Assembly (NCBI GenBank): GCA_016212165.1
Contig: JACRGY010000057.1
Coordinates: 27,346 to 91,345 of the forward strand
Direction of reading: 5' to 3'
DNA: 64,000 nt
Source: Nitrospirota bacterium
GTDB lineage: Bacteria > Nitrospirota > Thermodesulfovibrionia > Thermodesulfovibrionales > UBA1546
Part shown: piece by piece, positions 26,794 to 35,366 of the stretch
How positions within the stretch are numbered: position 1 is the stretch's first letter
How the letters are laid out: each line of letters begins with the position of its first letter
The notes under the pieces: generated by a model
The model's input: the letters and a program-made list of their open reading frames with translations, nothing else
The model's database searches: none
Told to the model about the DNA's origin: nothing
Made by a program: the position numbers and the translations under genes

Positions 26794-29412
26794 CTTTATA
26801 TGGTCTCTGATAAAATCCTCAATAAACATATCGGTAACGTCATCATTATACATGACCATATCGAGCTGTTTTGTGTAAGCTGTCAGCTTTCCCATTATCT
26901 CTAATTTCTCTTCAATGGTTGGCTGTTTATATTTGGTAATTATTGCATTTACTACATCTTCAGTAACATTGACCTTAAAATCCATCTTTTTTAAAATCTC
27001 TTTTATCAGCCTCACCCTTCTTAATTTTCTGTCCCTGACAGCGCCTCCCCCTTTAAAGAAGAATTTTATGTAGTTGTCATTCATGTTTTCTCCTGCGTAG
27101 GCCTCTACCATCGAGAAATGATAGCCAAGCCTTATGCTGAAGTTCATGTAATTGCCTGACAGGATTGCAAAGCTCTTTTCTCCCATTGCGTAAAGTTGTC
27201 CTTCGGGTATTGATGCCGATTGCGCAACCATTCCCATAAAACCCTTAACATCAGCAGCTCTTGGTTCAGGCCATTTCATGCGCTTCATGCCTTTAAGAAA
27301 TGCAGAAAATGGTATCGAATATATATCCTCCGGAGCAGCCTTTTTTACATTATCTTTGATGCCATTGCCGTCAATATCTATCATATTTGCATCTATGGGG
27401 ATTCCTGCTCTCAGAGCAATTGGTTGCGGCCATGCTTCCTCGCCTGATTCTGCAAAGGCAACAGCGGACATCAGGTCTTCAAATGAGGTAATATCATGCC
27501 CTTTGCTTGTCCTGAAAATCATGGCCATTGCCATTTCATGAGCAAACCTGGTTATATCATGAAAAGTTTTACAGAGCCCGGGCTTAAAATTCTCAGCATC
27601 GGGATCTATTAAATTTAAAGGGACAACCCATTTTAATGCCTTTTCCAGCGTCATAAACAGGCGGGTATTTTTAAAGGGCTCTCTCTTTTTCGAAGAATAC
27701 TCAAGGAGTTCCCTGACTTTGCCCTCGTAAACATTGCAGTTTATTGCATCCACTGTTATCTCCTGCCCATCACGGATGACGGATGTTGCTGTTTCTGCAT
27801 CAAGGATTGCGGGAATCTGATATTCCCTTGCCAGCGATGCCATGTGGCCTGTTACTCCGCCAACGTCTGTAATAATTGCAGATGCCTTGTTCATTACAGT
27901 TACGAATTTGGTTGATGTATGTTTTGCAACCAGCACAGCGCCGTCAGGGAAATCTTTTAATTCTTCATCATCTTTAAGCACAAAGGCCTTGCCCGAGCCA
28001 ATTCCCTTGCATGCAATCACCCCTTTATCCAAAAGGACATTATAGCCCTGCATTCTTCGGGGAAGCTTAAATGCTGCGGGCTGGATATCACACGTTCTCA
28101 ATGGGCGGGTTTGCAGAATATATATCTGATTATCCCTGTCAACCGCCCATTCAATATCCTGGGGCCTGCCATAGTGCTCTTCCAAAGCAACGGCATGGTC
28201 GGATAAAATATTTATCAGTTCAACGGGCAGGCATGATTTATTCTTCATGCTGCCGGGGATATCTGCCTGTTTAATATTTCCTTCAGAAGAACATATTACC
28301 ATTGTATTTTGTTCAGCCACTCTTCTCTCTACGATGGCCCTGGGTTCTCGTGAGACAATATAGGAATCAGGGGTTATTGACCCGTCAACAACAGACATCC
28401 CAAGGCCCCACACAGCATTGATTATGAGTATATCTTTTCCGGGGTCATTCGGGTCCCTTGTATACATAACCCCGCCTGCCAGGGCATCTACCATTCTTAA
28501 AATACCAACAGCCATTACCATTTCTTCTTCTGAAAATCCTTTTGTCCTATAGTAAAATATTGCCCGCGGTGTAAACAAACTCGCAACAACTTCTTTGTAT
28601 TTCTGCGTGATTAAATGTGCCGGCACATTAAGAAAAGTGGAATACTGTCCTGCAAAGCTGAATTCACCGTCTTCATGAATAGCGCTGCTCCTCACAGACA
28701 CCATTAATCCTGAAGACTGCGGGCTGCGGGCTGAGGGCTGAGAGCTCAAACTTTCAACTGCATTTTTTATGGCATTGTCCAGGTCCTGCGGCATTTCTGA
28801 ATTTATTATCATATCCTGTATGACCCTGCTCACCTCATTAAGATCTTCGATGTTATTTATATCCAGCGACAATAGTTTTTTATTTATTTTCTCAATCAGC
28901 CTGTTATGTTCCATAAATTTTTTGAATGAATATGTGGTAATAGCAAAGCCGTCAGGGGTTGGAAGGTTGAGCCGGTTTTTAATTTCCCCTAAATGTGCGA
29001 TTTTGCCGCCTGCTATGTTTGACATCTTGCCTGTAAGATTCAATAATGGTATGGTAAGGCCGCTGGCCGGGACAACGGACCTGCGGTTTAAGCTCTCTTT
29101 TATTTCTTTATATATATCATCATAGGTTTTGTAAAGTTCTTTGTATCTGCCGTGAGCAAGGGTGTTCAGATCTTCAATAATACTCAGGACGCCATCAGCA
29201 ATTAATTTAGTGTTTGTCTCAAGATAATGCCGGTCAAACAAATATTCCCCTGAAAGTTTTTCTTCCATGTCTGCCATAAGTTCAAGGACATTGTTGTTTT
29301 TTGTGAGCAGGTTTTGAAATGTGTCATATTTTATTTTAATGGCTTCTCTGAATTTGCTGCTTTTAGAGTTCTTTTTAGAGGATTTTTTGAATATTTTTAA
29401 AAGGTTACGCAT
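26773..29412 (-). CDS. PEP/pyruvate-binding + PEP-utilizing mobile domain protein (PEP synthase-like, non-canonical C-terminus)
   Basis: PPDK_N-like region (FAGQYSTFLNV, VMYTRDP, DIEWAVDRDNQIYILQTRPLR), swivelling His GGVTGHMASLARE; no PEP-binding TIM-barrel motifs seen. Confidence 0.8.
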   Translation of the reverse strand: MRNLLKIFKKSSKKNSKSSKFREAIKIKYDTFQNLLTKNNNVLELMADMEEKLSGEYLFDRHYLETNTKLIADGVLSIIEDLNTLAHGRYKELYKTYDDIYKEIKESLNRRSVVPASGLTIPLLNLTGKMSNIAGGKIAHLGEIKNRLNLPTPDGFAITTYSFKKFMEHNRLIEKINKKLLSLDINNIEDLNEVSRVIQDMIINSEMPQDLDNAIKNAVESLSSQPSARSPQSSGLMVSVRSSAIHEDGEFSFAGQYSTFLNVPAHLITQKYKEVVASLFTPRAIFYYRTKGFSEEEMVMAVGILRMVDALAGGVMYTRDPNDPGKDILIINAVWGLGMSVVDGSITPDSYIVSREPRAIVERRVAEQNTMVICSSEGNIKQADIPGSMKNKSCLPVELINILSDHAVALEEHYGRPQDIEWAVDRDNQIYILQTRPLRTCDIQPAAFKLPRRMQGYNVLLDKGVIACKGIGSGKAFVLKDDEELKDFPDGAVLVAKHTSTKFVTVMNKASAIITDVGGVTGHMASLAREYQIPAILDAETATSVIRDGQEITVDAINCNVYEGKVRELLEYSSKKREPFKNTRLFMTLEKALKWVVPLNLIDPDAENFKPGLCKTFHDITRFAHEMAMAMIFRTSKGHDITSFEDLMSAVAFAESGEEAWPQPIALRAGIPIDANMIDIDGNGIKDNVKKAAPEDIYSIPFSAFLKGMKRMKWPEPRAADVKGFMGMVAQSASIPEGQLYAMGEKSFAILSGNYMNFSIRLGYHFSMVEAYAGENMNDNYIKFFFKGGGAVRDRKLRRVRLIKEILKKMDFKVNVTEDVVNAIITKYKQPTIEEKLEIMGKLTAYTKQLDMVMYNDDVTDMFIEDFIRDHIKTVNSCQ
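28718..28752. repeat. Degenerate heptanucleotide repeat inside a CDS
   Basis: actgcgg gctgcgg gctgagg gctgaga gctcaaa. Confidence 0.6.
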
Positions 29413-29439
29413 GCCTGATTATAAACTAAAAAAAAACTC

Positions 29440-29495
29440 TTGACAAGTAGATATAATATCATTATAATAATTTCAAAATAAGATTATAATGATAT
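29440..29495 (+). promoter_or_regulatory. Consensus sigma-70 promoter overlapped by a 13-bp perfect inverted repeat operator
   Basis: TTGACA(29440-29445)-N17-TATAAT(29463-29468); ATATCATTATAAT(29456-29468)/ATTATAATGATAT(29483-29495). Confidence 0.8.
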
Positions 29496-29501
29496 AAGGA
29501 T

Positions 29502-30248
29502 ATGCAAATGGATGAAATAATTAACAGAGAAAACCCTCAAAAATTATATGTACAGCTTGAGGAAATAATCAAAAAGAAAATTGAGGATAAAGAATGGGCC
29601 GTTGGCTCCAGGATACCTACTGAAGAAGAACTCTGCAAGATTTATGGTGTGAGCAAGGCGCCGGTGAGAGCAGCTATTTTAGAGCTTGTGCGGCAGGGTT
29701 ACTTAATGCGGCAGCAGGGCAAGGGGACTTTTGTATGCAAGCGCATCATATCCGAGGGATTGACGATGCATACAAGTTTCAGGGAACTTATGCTTGAAGC
29801 AGGCGTGAGCTCTTCAACAAAGGTTCTCGCGCAGACAGTCATGATGCCTGTAGATGATATTGATGTTAAGCTTAATGTCCCTGAAAATATGCATCTCATT
29901 TACGTAAAAAGATTAAGGCTGGTTGAAGATGAACCGGTACTGCTTCAGGAAGCTTACATCCCGCATAATATTTGCCCCCAATTATTAAGAGAAGATATTG
30001 AAAGTAATTCCCTTTTCGAGCTTATTGAGAAAAAATATGGAATCAAGATAACAAAAATCAAAGATTATATTGAAGTTACAACACCCACTGCTGATGAAGT
30101 AAAGCTTCTGGGCCTTTCAGGCTGCTCAGGAGCGCTTCTTCTTGAACAGCATTTTTATTCAGGAGACACCCAGATAATGTATATGCGTTCCGTTAAAAGG
30201 CCGGATAGATTCAGATTTTTAATAGAGCTTGAAAGAAGAGCAGCATAA
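29502..30248 (+). CDS. GntR-family regulator, HutC/UTRA type
   Basis: wHTH (GSRIPTEEELCKIYGVSKAPVRAAILELVRQGYLMRQQGKGTFV) and UTRA domain. Confidence 0.92.
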   Translation: MQMDEIINRENPQKLYVQLEEIIKKKIEDKEWAVGSRIPTEEELCKIYGVSKAPVRAAILELVRQGYLMRQQGKGTFVCKRIISEGLTMHTSFRELMLEAGVSSSTKVLAQTVMMPVDDIDVKLNVPENMHLIYVKRLRLVEDEPVLLQEAYIPHNICPQLLREDIESNSLFELIEKKYGIKITKIKDYIEVTTPTADEVKLLGLSGCSGALLLEQHFYSGDTQIMYMRSVKRPDRFRFLIELERRAA

Positions 30249-30265
30249 TTTAGAAAGGAGGGTTT

Positions 30266-30787
30266 ATGTCAAAAGGTAAAGTTGCAAAGGATGTAATGAT
30301 TGATGTCTTTGAGTTTCCGCATATCCCTTACTGGTTCTCAATACGCCAGGCCATAGGGATTGCGAAAAAGTCTTTGTTAAGCAGTGAGAAGTGCCATCAC
30401 CCGATGGCAGTGCTGGTTTTTGACGAGAAGTATAACCTTCTCGGCACCTTAAGCCTGAAGGATATACTGAGGGGGCTTGAGCCAAAGTTTTTAAAGCCGA
30501 CTACCAAGGCACAGGTTCCGGCAGAAGATGAGTCAGGATTGTCATTGCTCTGGGATACTCTCTTTGACAAAGGAGCAAAAGAGGCAGCAGAAAAACCTGT
30601 CAGCGAGGTGATGGTCCCGGCAAAGTTTTTTGTTCAGCCGGATGAGCCCATTACAAAGGCCGCATATCTGATGGTTCATAACAATCTGGCCTTGCTGCCG
30701 GTTTTGGAAAATAAGAAAAAATTTGTTGGGCTTGTAAGGATACGGGAAGTATTTGATGAACTATCAAGCTCAATTCTGGAAGGATAA
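30266..30787 (+). CDS. CBS domain pair protein
   Basis: Two CBS-like repeats (HHPMAVLVFDEKYNLLGTLSLKDIL, KAAYLMVHNNLALLPVLENKKKFVGLVRIREVF). Confidence 0.85.
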   Translation: MSKGKVAKDVMIDVFEFPHIPYWFSIRQAIGIAKKSLLSSEKCHHPMAVLVFDEKYNLLGTLSLKDILRGLEPKFLKPTTKAQVPAEDESGLSLLWDTLFDKGAKEAAEKPVSEVMVPAKFFVQPDEPITKAAYLMVHNNLALLPVLENKKKFVGLVRIREVFDELSSSILEG

Positions 30788-30801
30788 AGGAGGAATATAC
30801 A

Positions 30802-32319
30802 ATGGCAGATAAAGATATAAAAACTTCGCAGGGCTTGCCTGAACCGCCCCCGGAAATATTGGTTGCAACATCAAAGATACCGTTTGACCGGAAACGTGTA
30901 TTTTTTATTTTATTGGGATTAGGACTTTTTCTTTTCATTTATTTTATGCCTCAATGGAAAGACGCCATTGACCCGACAGGAAAGGCATTCCCTTTATCGC
31001 AAGAGGGCAAAGGTGCAATAGCTTTATTTTTATTGGCAGGCATATGGTGGGTTTTTGAGGTCATACCTATTGGGGTGACATCTCTTGCTATCGGCGTGTT
31101 TCAGGCCTTGTTCAGCATCCGTTCTGCAAAGGATGCGTTTAAAGACTTCATGGACCCTTCTGTTATGTTCATTTTCGGCTCTGTTGTTGTTGGGCTTGCC
31201 TTCTCAACAACTGGCTTGACTAAGCGTCTTGCCTATAAGATGTTAGAGATTGTAGGTGAAAGAACAAGCATGATTTTACTTGGCGCCCTTGTTGTTACAG
31301 CAGGGCTTGCGCATCTTATGGCACACACAGCAGCTGCGGCTACCGTATTCCCTATCCTTCTTGCGATATATGCGCTTTACGGCGAAGGTGACAAGCAGAC
31401 AAACTTCGGGAAGGCGCTTTTCATAGGCATGGCCTATGCAGCAGGCGCAGGCAGTATCATCACATACCTCGGTTCAGCCCGCGCAGCAGCAGGCGCCGGC
31501 ATGTTCAAGGAATTTACAGGCAGGGATATAGGTTTTTTTGAACTTTCAAAATATATGTTTCTTCTTGGCTGGCTGATGGTCTTCCTTATATGGGGTTATT
31601 TGATGATATTCCTGAAGCCGGAAAAAAAGGTCATATCAGGACTAAAGGAAAAGGTCAAGAGGCTTTCCAAAGAGATTGGACCAATGACAAAAAACGAAAA
31701 ATTTGTGATTGTTACTGTTCTATGCATTGTTGTAGTAATGTCACTGCAGGCTTTTGTGCCTGCGTTGAAGTCCATGGACAGGGCAGCTTTAATTCTTATA
31801 TCAACTCTTGTTTTCTTTCTTTTTAAGGTACTGACTGTTAAGGAACTCGAGGAGATTCCGTGGAACATCATTTTGCTTTTCAGCGGAGCAATGAGCATCG
31901 GTTTCTGTCTCTGGAAGACAGGCGCAGCGCAGTGGATGGCTGTAAATTGGCTCGTTATGTTCCAACATGCCCACTGGCTGGTGTTTGTATTGAGCATAGC
32001 TACCTTTGTTCTGATAATGACAAATTTTATAATGAACGTTGCAGCGATAGCAATCTCGCTTCCTGTTTCTCTAGTAGTAGCGCAATACCTCGGCGTTTCG
32101 CCTGATGTGATATTTTTCTCATCGCTTGCCACAGCAGGAATGCCCTTTGTACTGCTGATAGGCGCTGCTCCGAATGCGATTGCTTATGAGGCGAAACAGT
32201 TCTCAACCGGAGAATTTTTTAAACATGGAATACTTTTGAGCGTGTTGCTGATTGTAATAATAGGCGGGCTTATTCTTACAATCTGGCCTTTGTTAGGTAT
32301 GCCGATACTGATTAAGTAG
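30802..32319 (+). CDS. SLC13/DASS family anion:Na+ symporter
   Basis: Polytopic; WWVFEVIPIGVTSLAIGVFQ, SNT-like helices, ending typical of DASS permeases. Confidence 0.85.
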   Translation: MADKDIKTSQGLPEPPPEILVATSKIPFDRKRVFFILLGLGLFLFIYFMPQWKDAIDPTGKAFPLSQEGKGAIALFLLAGIWWVFEVIPIGVTSLAIGVFQALFSIRSAKDAFKDFMDPSVMFIFGSVVVGLAFSTTGLTKRLAYKMLEIVGERTSMILLGALVVTAGLAHLMAHTAAAATVFPILLAIYALYGEGDKQTNFGKALFIGMAYAAGAGSIITYLGSARAAAGAGMFKEFTGRDIGFFELSKYMFLLGWLMVFLIWGYLMIFLKPEKKVISGLKEKVKRLSKEIGPMTKNEKFVIVTVLCIVVVMSLQAFVPALKSMDRAALILISTLVFFLFKVLTVKELEEIPWNIILLFSGAMSIGFCLWKTGAAQWMAVNWLVMFQHAHWLVFVLSIATFVLIMTNFIMNVAAIAISLPVSLVVAQYLGVSPDVIFFSSLATAGMPFVLLIGAAPNAIAYEAKQFSTGEFFKHGILLSVLLIVIIGGLILTIWPLLGMPILIK

Positions 32320-32463
32320 TATAAAGTGAAAAGTTTATAGAATACTGTTATTTGTCATTCCCGCAAGCGAAGTGCTCCGGGAGTTCCGACTCCCCTCCTA
32401 AAATAGGCGGGGAGCATGACAAAAAGTAAGATTTTTTGACGCAGACACTAAAATGGAGGTTTT

Positions 32464-33180
32464 GTGGGATTTGATGATGTCCTGAAAAGGTATTTTGACA
32501 GAGTATATACAGAAGTGGATTTTGTCAAAAAAACATATTCCTCTTTGAAAGATTTAGGCTTTAATGATGACAATACAATTGCCGCTACATGCATCTGCAG
32601 GGATGAGATATCACAAACTCTAAGGAGCATAATCAAGCATATGTGGGGAGAGGCATTTAATCTATCGAGCCTTGCCGGGATGTTCTTTGCAGGCAAAACA
32701 GGTTTGTCTGCTGCAATGCATCATGCGCCTGTTGAAGATGGAAAAGAAAGATATGTTTTTTACGCCCTGCCTCATATTGCAATAGATTCTGACGGTAAGC
32801 CCGGTGTATGCAGGCGTGAAGGCAGGGAAGGCGCATCTACTGCCTGCGGCGCGCTTGCTGCATTTCAGAAGGAGATGGCAGGGGGCAGATTAAATCTTGC
32901 GTTAGACAATGAGGATGTTGAACAGAGCCTTCTTAAAACGCGGTTGCTCGGAGAAATCCCCTATGGCAAGGTGCCGGACCTCATTGAGCTGACAAAAATA
33001 ACACAAACAGCTATTCAGGCAGATCTTGAGCGCACACTGGATAAGGTTGTAAATAAGGACATAAGCAACTACGCAGTAATTACAGGCATTCAGATACATG
33101 GCCCGGAAAACAATTATGTCTGGCCGGCAGAATGTTATGCGATTGTGAATGGGAAACAAATACATCTGAAGGTTGAATAG
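32464..33180 (+). CDS. LCIB/C-type (theta-class) beta-carbonic-anhydrase-fold protein
   Basis: TCICRDEISQ, GKERYVFYALPHIAIDSDGKPG, STACGAL: Cys-His-Cys zinc ligands as in limiting-CO2-inducible B/C proteins. Confidence 0.8.
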   Translation: MGFDDVLKRYFDRVYTEVDFVKKTYSSLKDLGFNDDNTIAATCICRDEISQTLRSIIKHMWGEAFNLSSLAGMFFAGKTGLSAAMHHAPVEDGKERYVFYALPHIAIDSDGKPGVCRREGREGASTACGALAAFQKEMAGGRLNLALDNEDVEQSLLKTRLLGEIPYGKVPDLIELTKITQTAIQADLERTLDKVVNKDISNYAVITGIQIHGPENNYVWPAECYAIVNGKQIHLKVE

Positions 33181-33196
33181 TTGAAAATCATTTTTT

Positions 33197-33313
33197 GTCA
33201 TTCCCGCTTGTCGGGAATAATAGCTCCCCTCCTTAGTTAAGGAGGGGGTGGGGTGGTTGGTTTGAAGAAATTACCACCCCTTTAATCCCCTCCTAAAATA
33301 GGAGGGGAGCTTG
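33197..33313. repeat. Composite palindromic repeat (GTCATTCCCGC unit plus ctcccctccttag / ctaaaataggagggga arms)
   Basis: gctcccctccttagttaaggagggggtggggtggt ... accacccctttaatcccctcctaaaataggaggggagc. Confidence 0.75.
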
Positions 33314-33334
33314 AAGGAATAAATTGGAGGAATT

Positions 33335-33382
33335 ATGAAAACAAAATATTTAATACAGCATCAAGGAGGACTAAAACAATGA
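33335..33382 (+). CDS. 15-aa leader-type ORF, MKTKYLIQHQGGLKQ
   Basis: RBS ttggagga; TGA overlaps the NhaD ATG (ATGA). Confidence 0.45.
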   Translation: MKTKYLIQHQGGLKQ

Positions 33383-34659
33383 TGACCATGGTCGCAGTTG
33401 TCTTTGTGCTCGCCTACGCTACTATCGCTCTTGAGCACCCGATTAAAATCAACAAGTCTGCTACAGCCCTGATTGCCGCAGGCACAATGTGGACTCTGTA
33501 CTCCTTTGCAAGCCCGCTGGGCGTGGAAGGCGTAAGCCACCAGCTTACGGAAAAACTGGCAGAAACAGCGGCAATAGTATTCTTTCTGATATGTGCCATG
33601 ACCATCGTTGAGGTAACAGACTCTCACGGCGGTTTCGAGGTCATCACCTCACGCATCAAGGCCAAAAAGCTCACGAGCCTGCTCTGGGTAATCGGTTTCA
33701 TTACTTTTTATCTGTCTTCCATTTTAGACAATATGACAACAACCATCGTGATGGTTGCTTTGATGAAGCGCCTGCTTAAGGAACATAAACAGCGTCTCTT
33801 CTTTGCGGGTATTATTGTTATTGCTGCCAATGCAGGCGGCGCATGGTCACCAATCGGCGATGTGACAACAACAATGCTCTGGATTGGCGGACAAATAACA
33901 ACAGTCAATATCATGAAGACTACATGGATTGCTTCCATGGTCAATCTGCTGGTGCCTCTTGTCATAGCCTCTTTCATGATAAAAGGCAGTGTCGTGCCTC
34001 CGGACAAGGTCGAAAACGGCGGCAGCATCACCTCTCAGTTCGAAAAGAACCTGATGTTTTTTATGGGGATGGGTTCCTTAATATTCGTTCCGATATTCAA
34101 GGCAATTACGCATCTGCCTCCATATCTCGGTATTTTGCTGGCACTTGGTGTGCTCTGGCTCGTTGGTAATATCCTGCATCGCGAAAAGCCTGCGGAACAG
34201 AAGGAGCACCTCACTTTGACCAAGGCGCTTAAACGCATTGATATGGCGTCTGTTGTTTTCTTCATCGGTATTTTGCTTGCCGTGGCTACACTTTCTGCCA
34301 ATGGCATGCTCCCCTCGTTGGCACAGTGGCTTGATGTCAAACTCGGCAACCAATCCGTAATCGTCATTATTATCGGCCTTGTTTCAGCCATTGTGGATAA
34401 TATTCCCTTGGTGGCAGCTTCAATGGGCATGTACCCGCTGGCACAGTTTCCTCCGGACTCATTTCTCTGGGAGTTCATGGCATACTGCGCTGGCACAGGA
34501 GGTTCGATACTTATAATTGGTTCAGCCGCAGGTGTGGCTGCGATGGGACTGGAGAAGATAGAGTTCTTCTGGTATGCCCGGCGCATAGGGCCGCTTGCCT
34601 TTGCAGGGTATTTCGCGGGTGTGGCGGCCTACATTATCCAATACAGGCTGTTGCACTGA
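33379..34659 (+). CDS. nhaD: NhaD-type Na+/H+ antiporter
   Basis: IVEVTDSHGGFEVITSRI, ILDNMTTTIVMVALMKRLL, NAGGAWSPIGDVTTTMLWI, DNIPLVAASMGMYPL. Confidence 0.9.
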   Translation: MMTMVAVVFVLAYATIALEHPIKINKSATALIAAGTMWTLYSFASPLGVEGVSHQLTEKLAETAAIVFFLICAMTIVEVTDSHGGFEVITSRIKAKKLTSLLWVIGFITFYLSSILDNMTTTIVMVALMKRLLKEHKQRLFFAGIIVIAANAGGAWSPIGDVTTTMLWIGGQITTVNIMKTTWIASMVNLLVPLVIASFMIKGSVVPPDKVENGGSITSQFEKNLMFFMGMGSLIFVPIFKAITHLPPYLGILLALGVLWLVGNILHREKPAEQKEHLTLTKALKRIDMASVVFFIGILLAVATLSANGMLPSLAQWLDVKLGNQSVIVIIIGLVSAIVDNIPLVAASMGMYPLAQFPPDSFLWEFMAYCAGTGGSILIIGSAAGVAAMGLEKIEFFWYARRIGPLAFAGYFAGVAAYIIQYRLLH

Positions 34660-34700
34660 TATATGGCTGAGTAATATGTGTTGAGGATATAACCTGATTC

Positions 34701-35195
34701 ATGAAACAACGCAAGGTTTTTTCTTACGGGGGCGTATTTGAGAAACTGATGTCAGCGATAACCTTTGCGGAAGAAGGAGAGCACGAAAAGGCGAAAGAAA
34801 TGCTTAAAGGCAGAAAGACAGTGCTGCTGGTTATTTCAGACCGGTTTTTTGACAGGAACAGTTTAAAATATGCGATAAATATAAGCGACAGAATCGAGGC
34901 GAACCTGGAAATCCTCTATGTCAGCGAGCCCGGAAAAGGAAAAGAGAACTTGAATGACTTCAGGGCCGAAGTCGAGAAGGTGGGTTTTAGGTTCAGCCTG
35001 GTTTTGAAAGAAGGCTGCATGAAAAAGGCGATTCTCGATTATACAAATAAAAGGAATGAAATAGTTTTTGTCGTAGCAGGGTCCGAGACAGAGCTTGAAA
35101 TCGGATGCGAGGGCGAAAAGGCCTTGCCGGATTTATGGAAAGGCCTGAAGTGCCCTCTGGTAATTGTTTCAAAAGGTGAAGCGCCATCCTCATAG
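34701..35195 (+). CDS. USP-like protein with N-terminal TFAEEGEHEKAKE module
   Basis: Paralogue of 42207-42686; KTVLLVISDRFFDRNSLKYAINIS. Confidence 0.65.
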   Translation: MKQRKVFSYGGVFEKLMSAITFAEEGEHEKAKEMLKGRKTVLLVISDRFFDRNSLKYAINISDRIEANLEILYVSEPGKGKENLNDFRAEVEKVGFRFSLVLKEGCMKKAILDYTNKRNEIVFVVAGSETELEIGCEGEKALPDLWKGLKCPLVIVSKGEAPSS

Positions 35196-35366
35196 TTTAA
35201 CGACGAACCCCATTGCCTCAAGACAAAAACAACAGAATAGACTTTCTTAAGTCAAACTAAAATGTAATTTGTGCTTCTCTGGTTTAAGTTTTGAGGTGCA
35301 GATATGCAGGTGGTCGCTCAGTAATTTTAAAGGGGCGGACTTCATAAGCCGCCCCTTTCCGAGTTA

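Noticed and set aside
33197-33313. Considered as a CRISPR-like or terminator array
   Set aside because: Only nested palindromes of dispersed REP-like families, no regularly spaced direct repeats
34035-34586. 183-aa minus ORF antisense to nhaD
   Set aside because: Antisense shadow of a clear transporter gene
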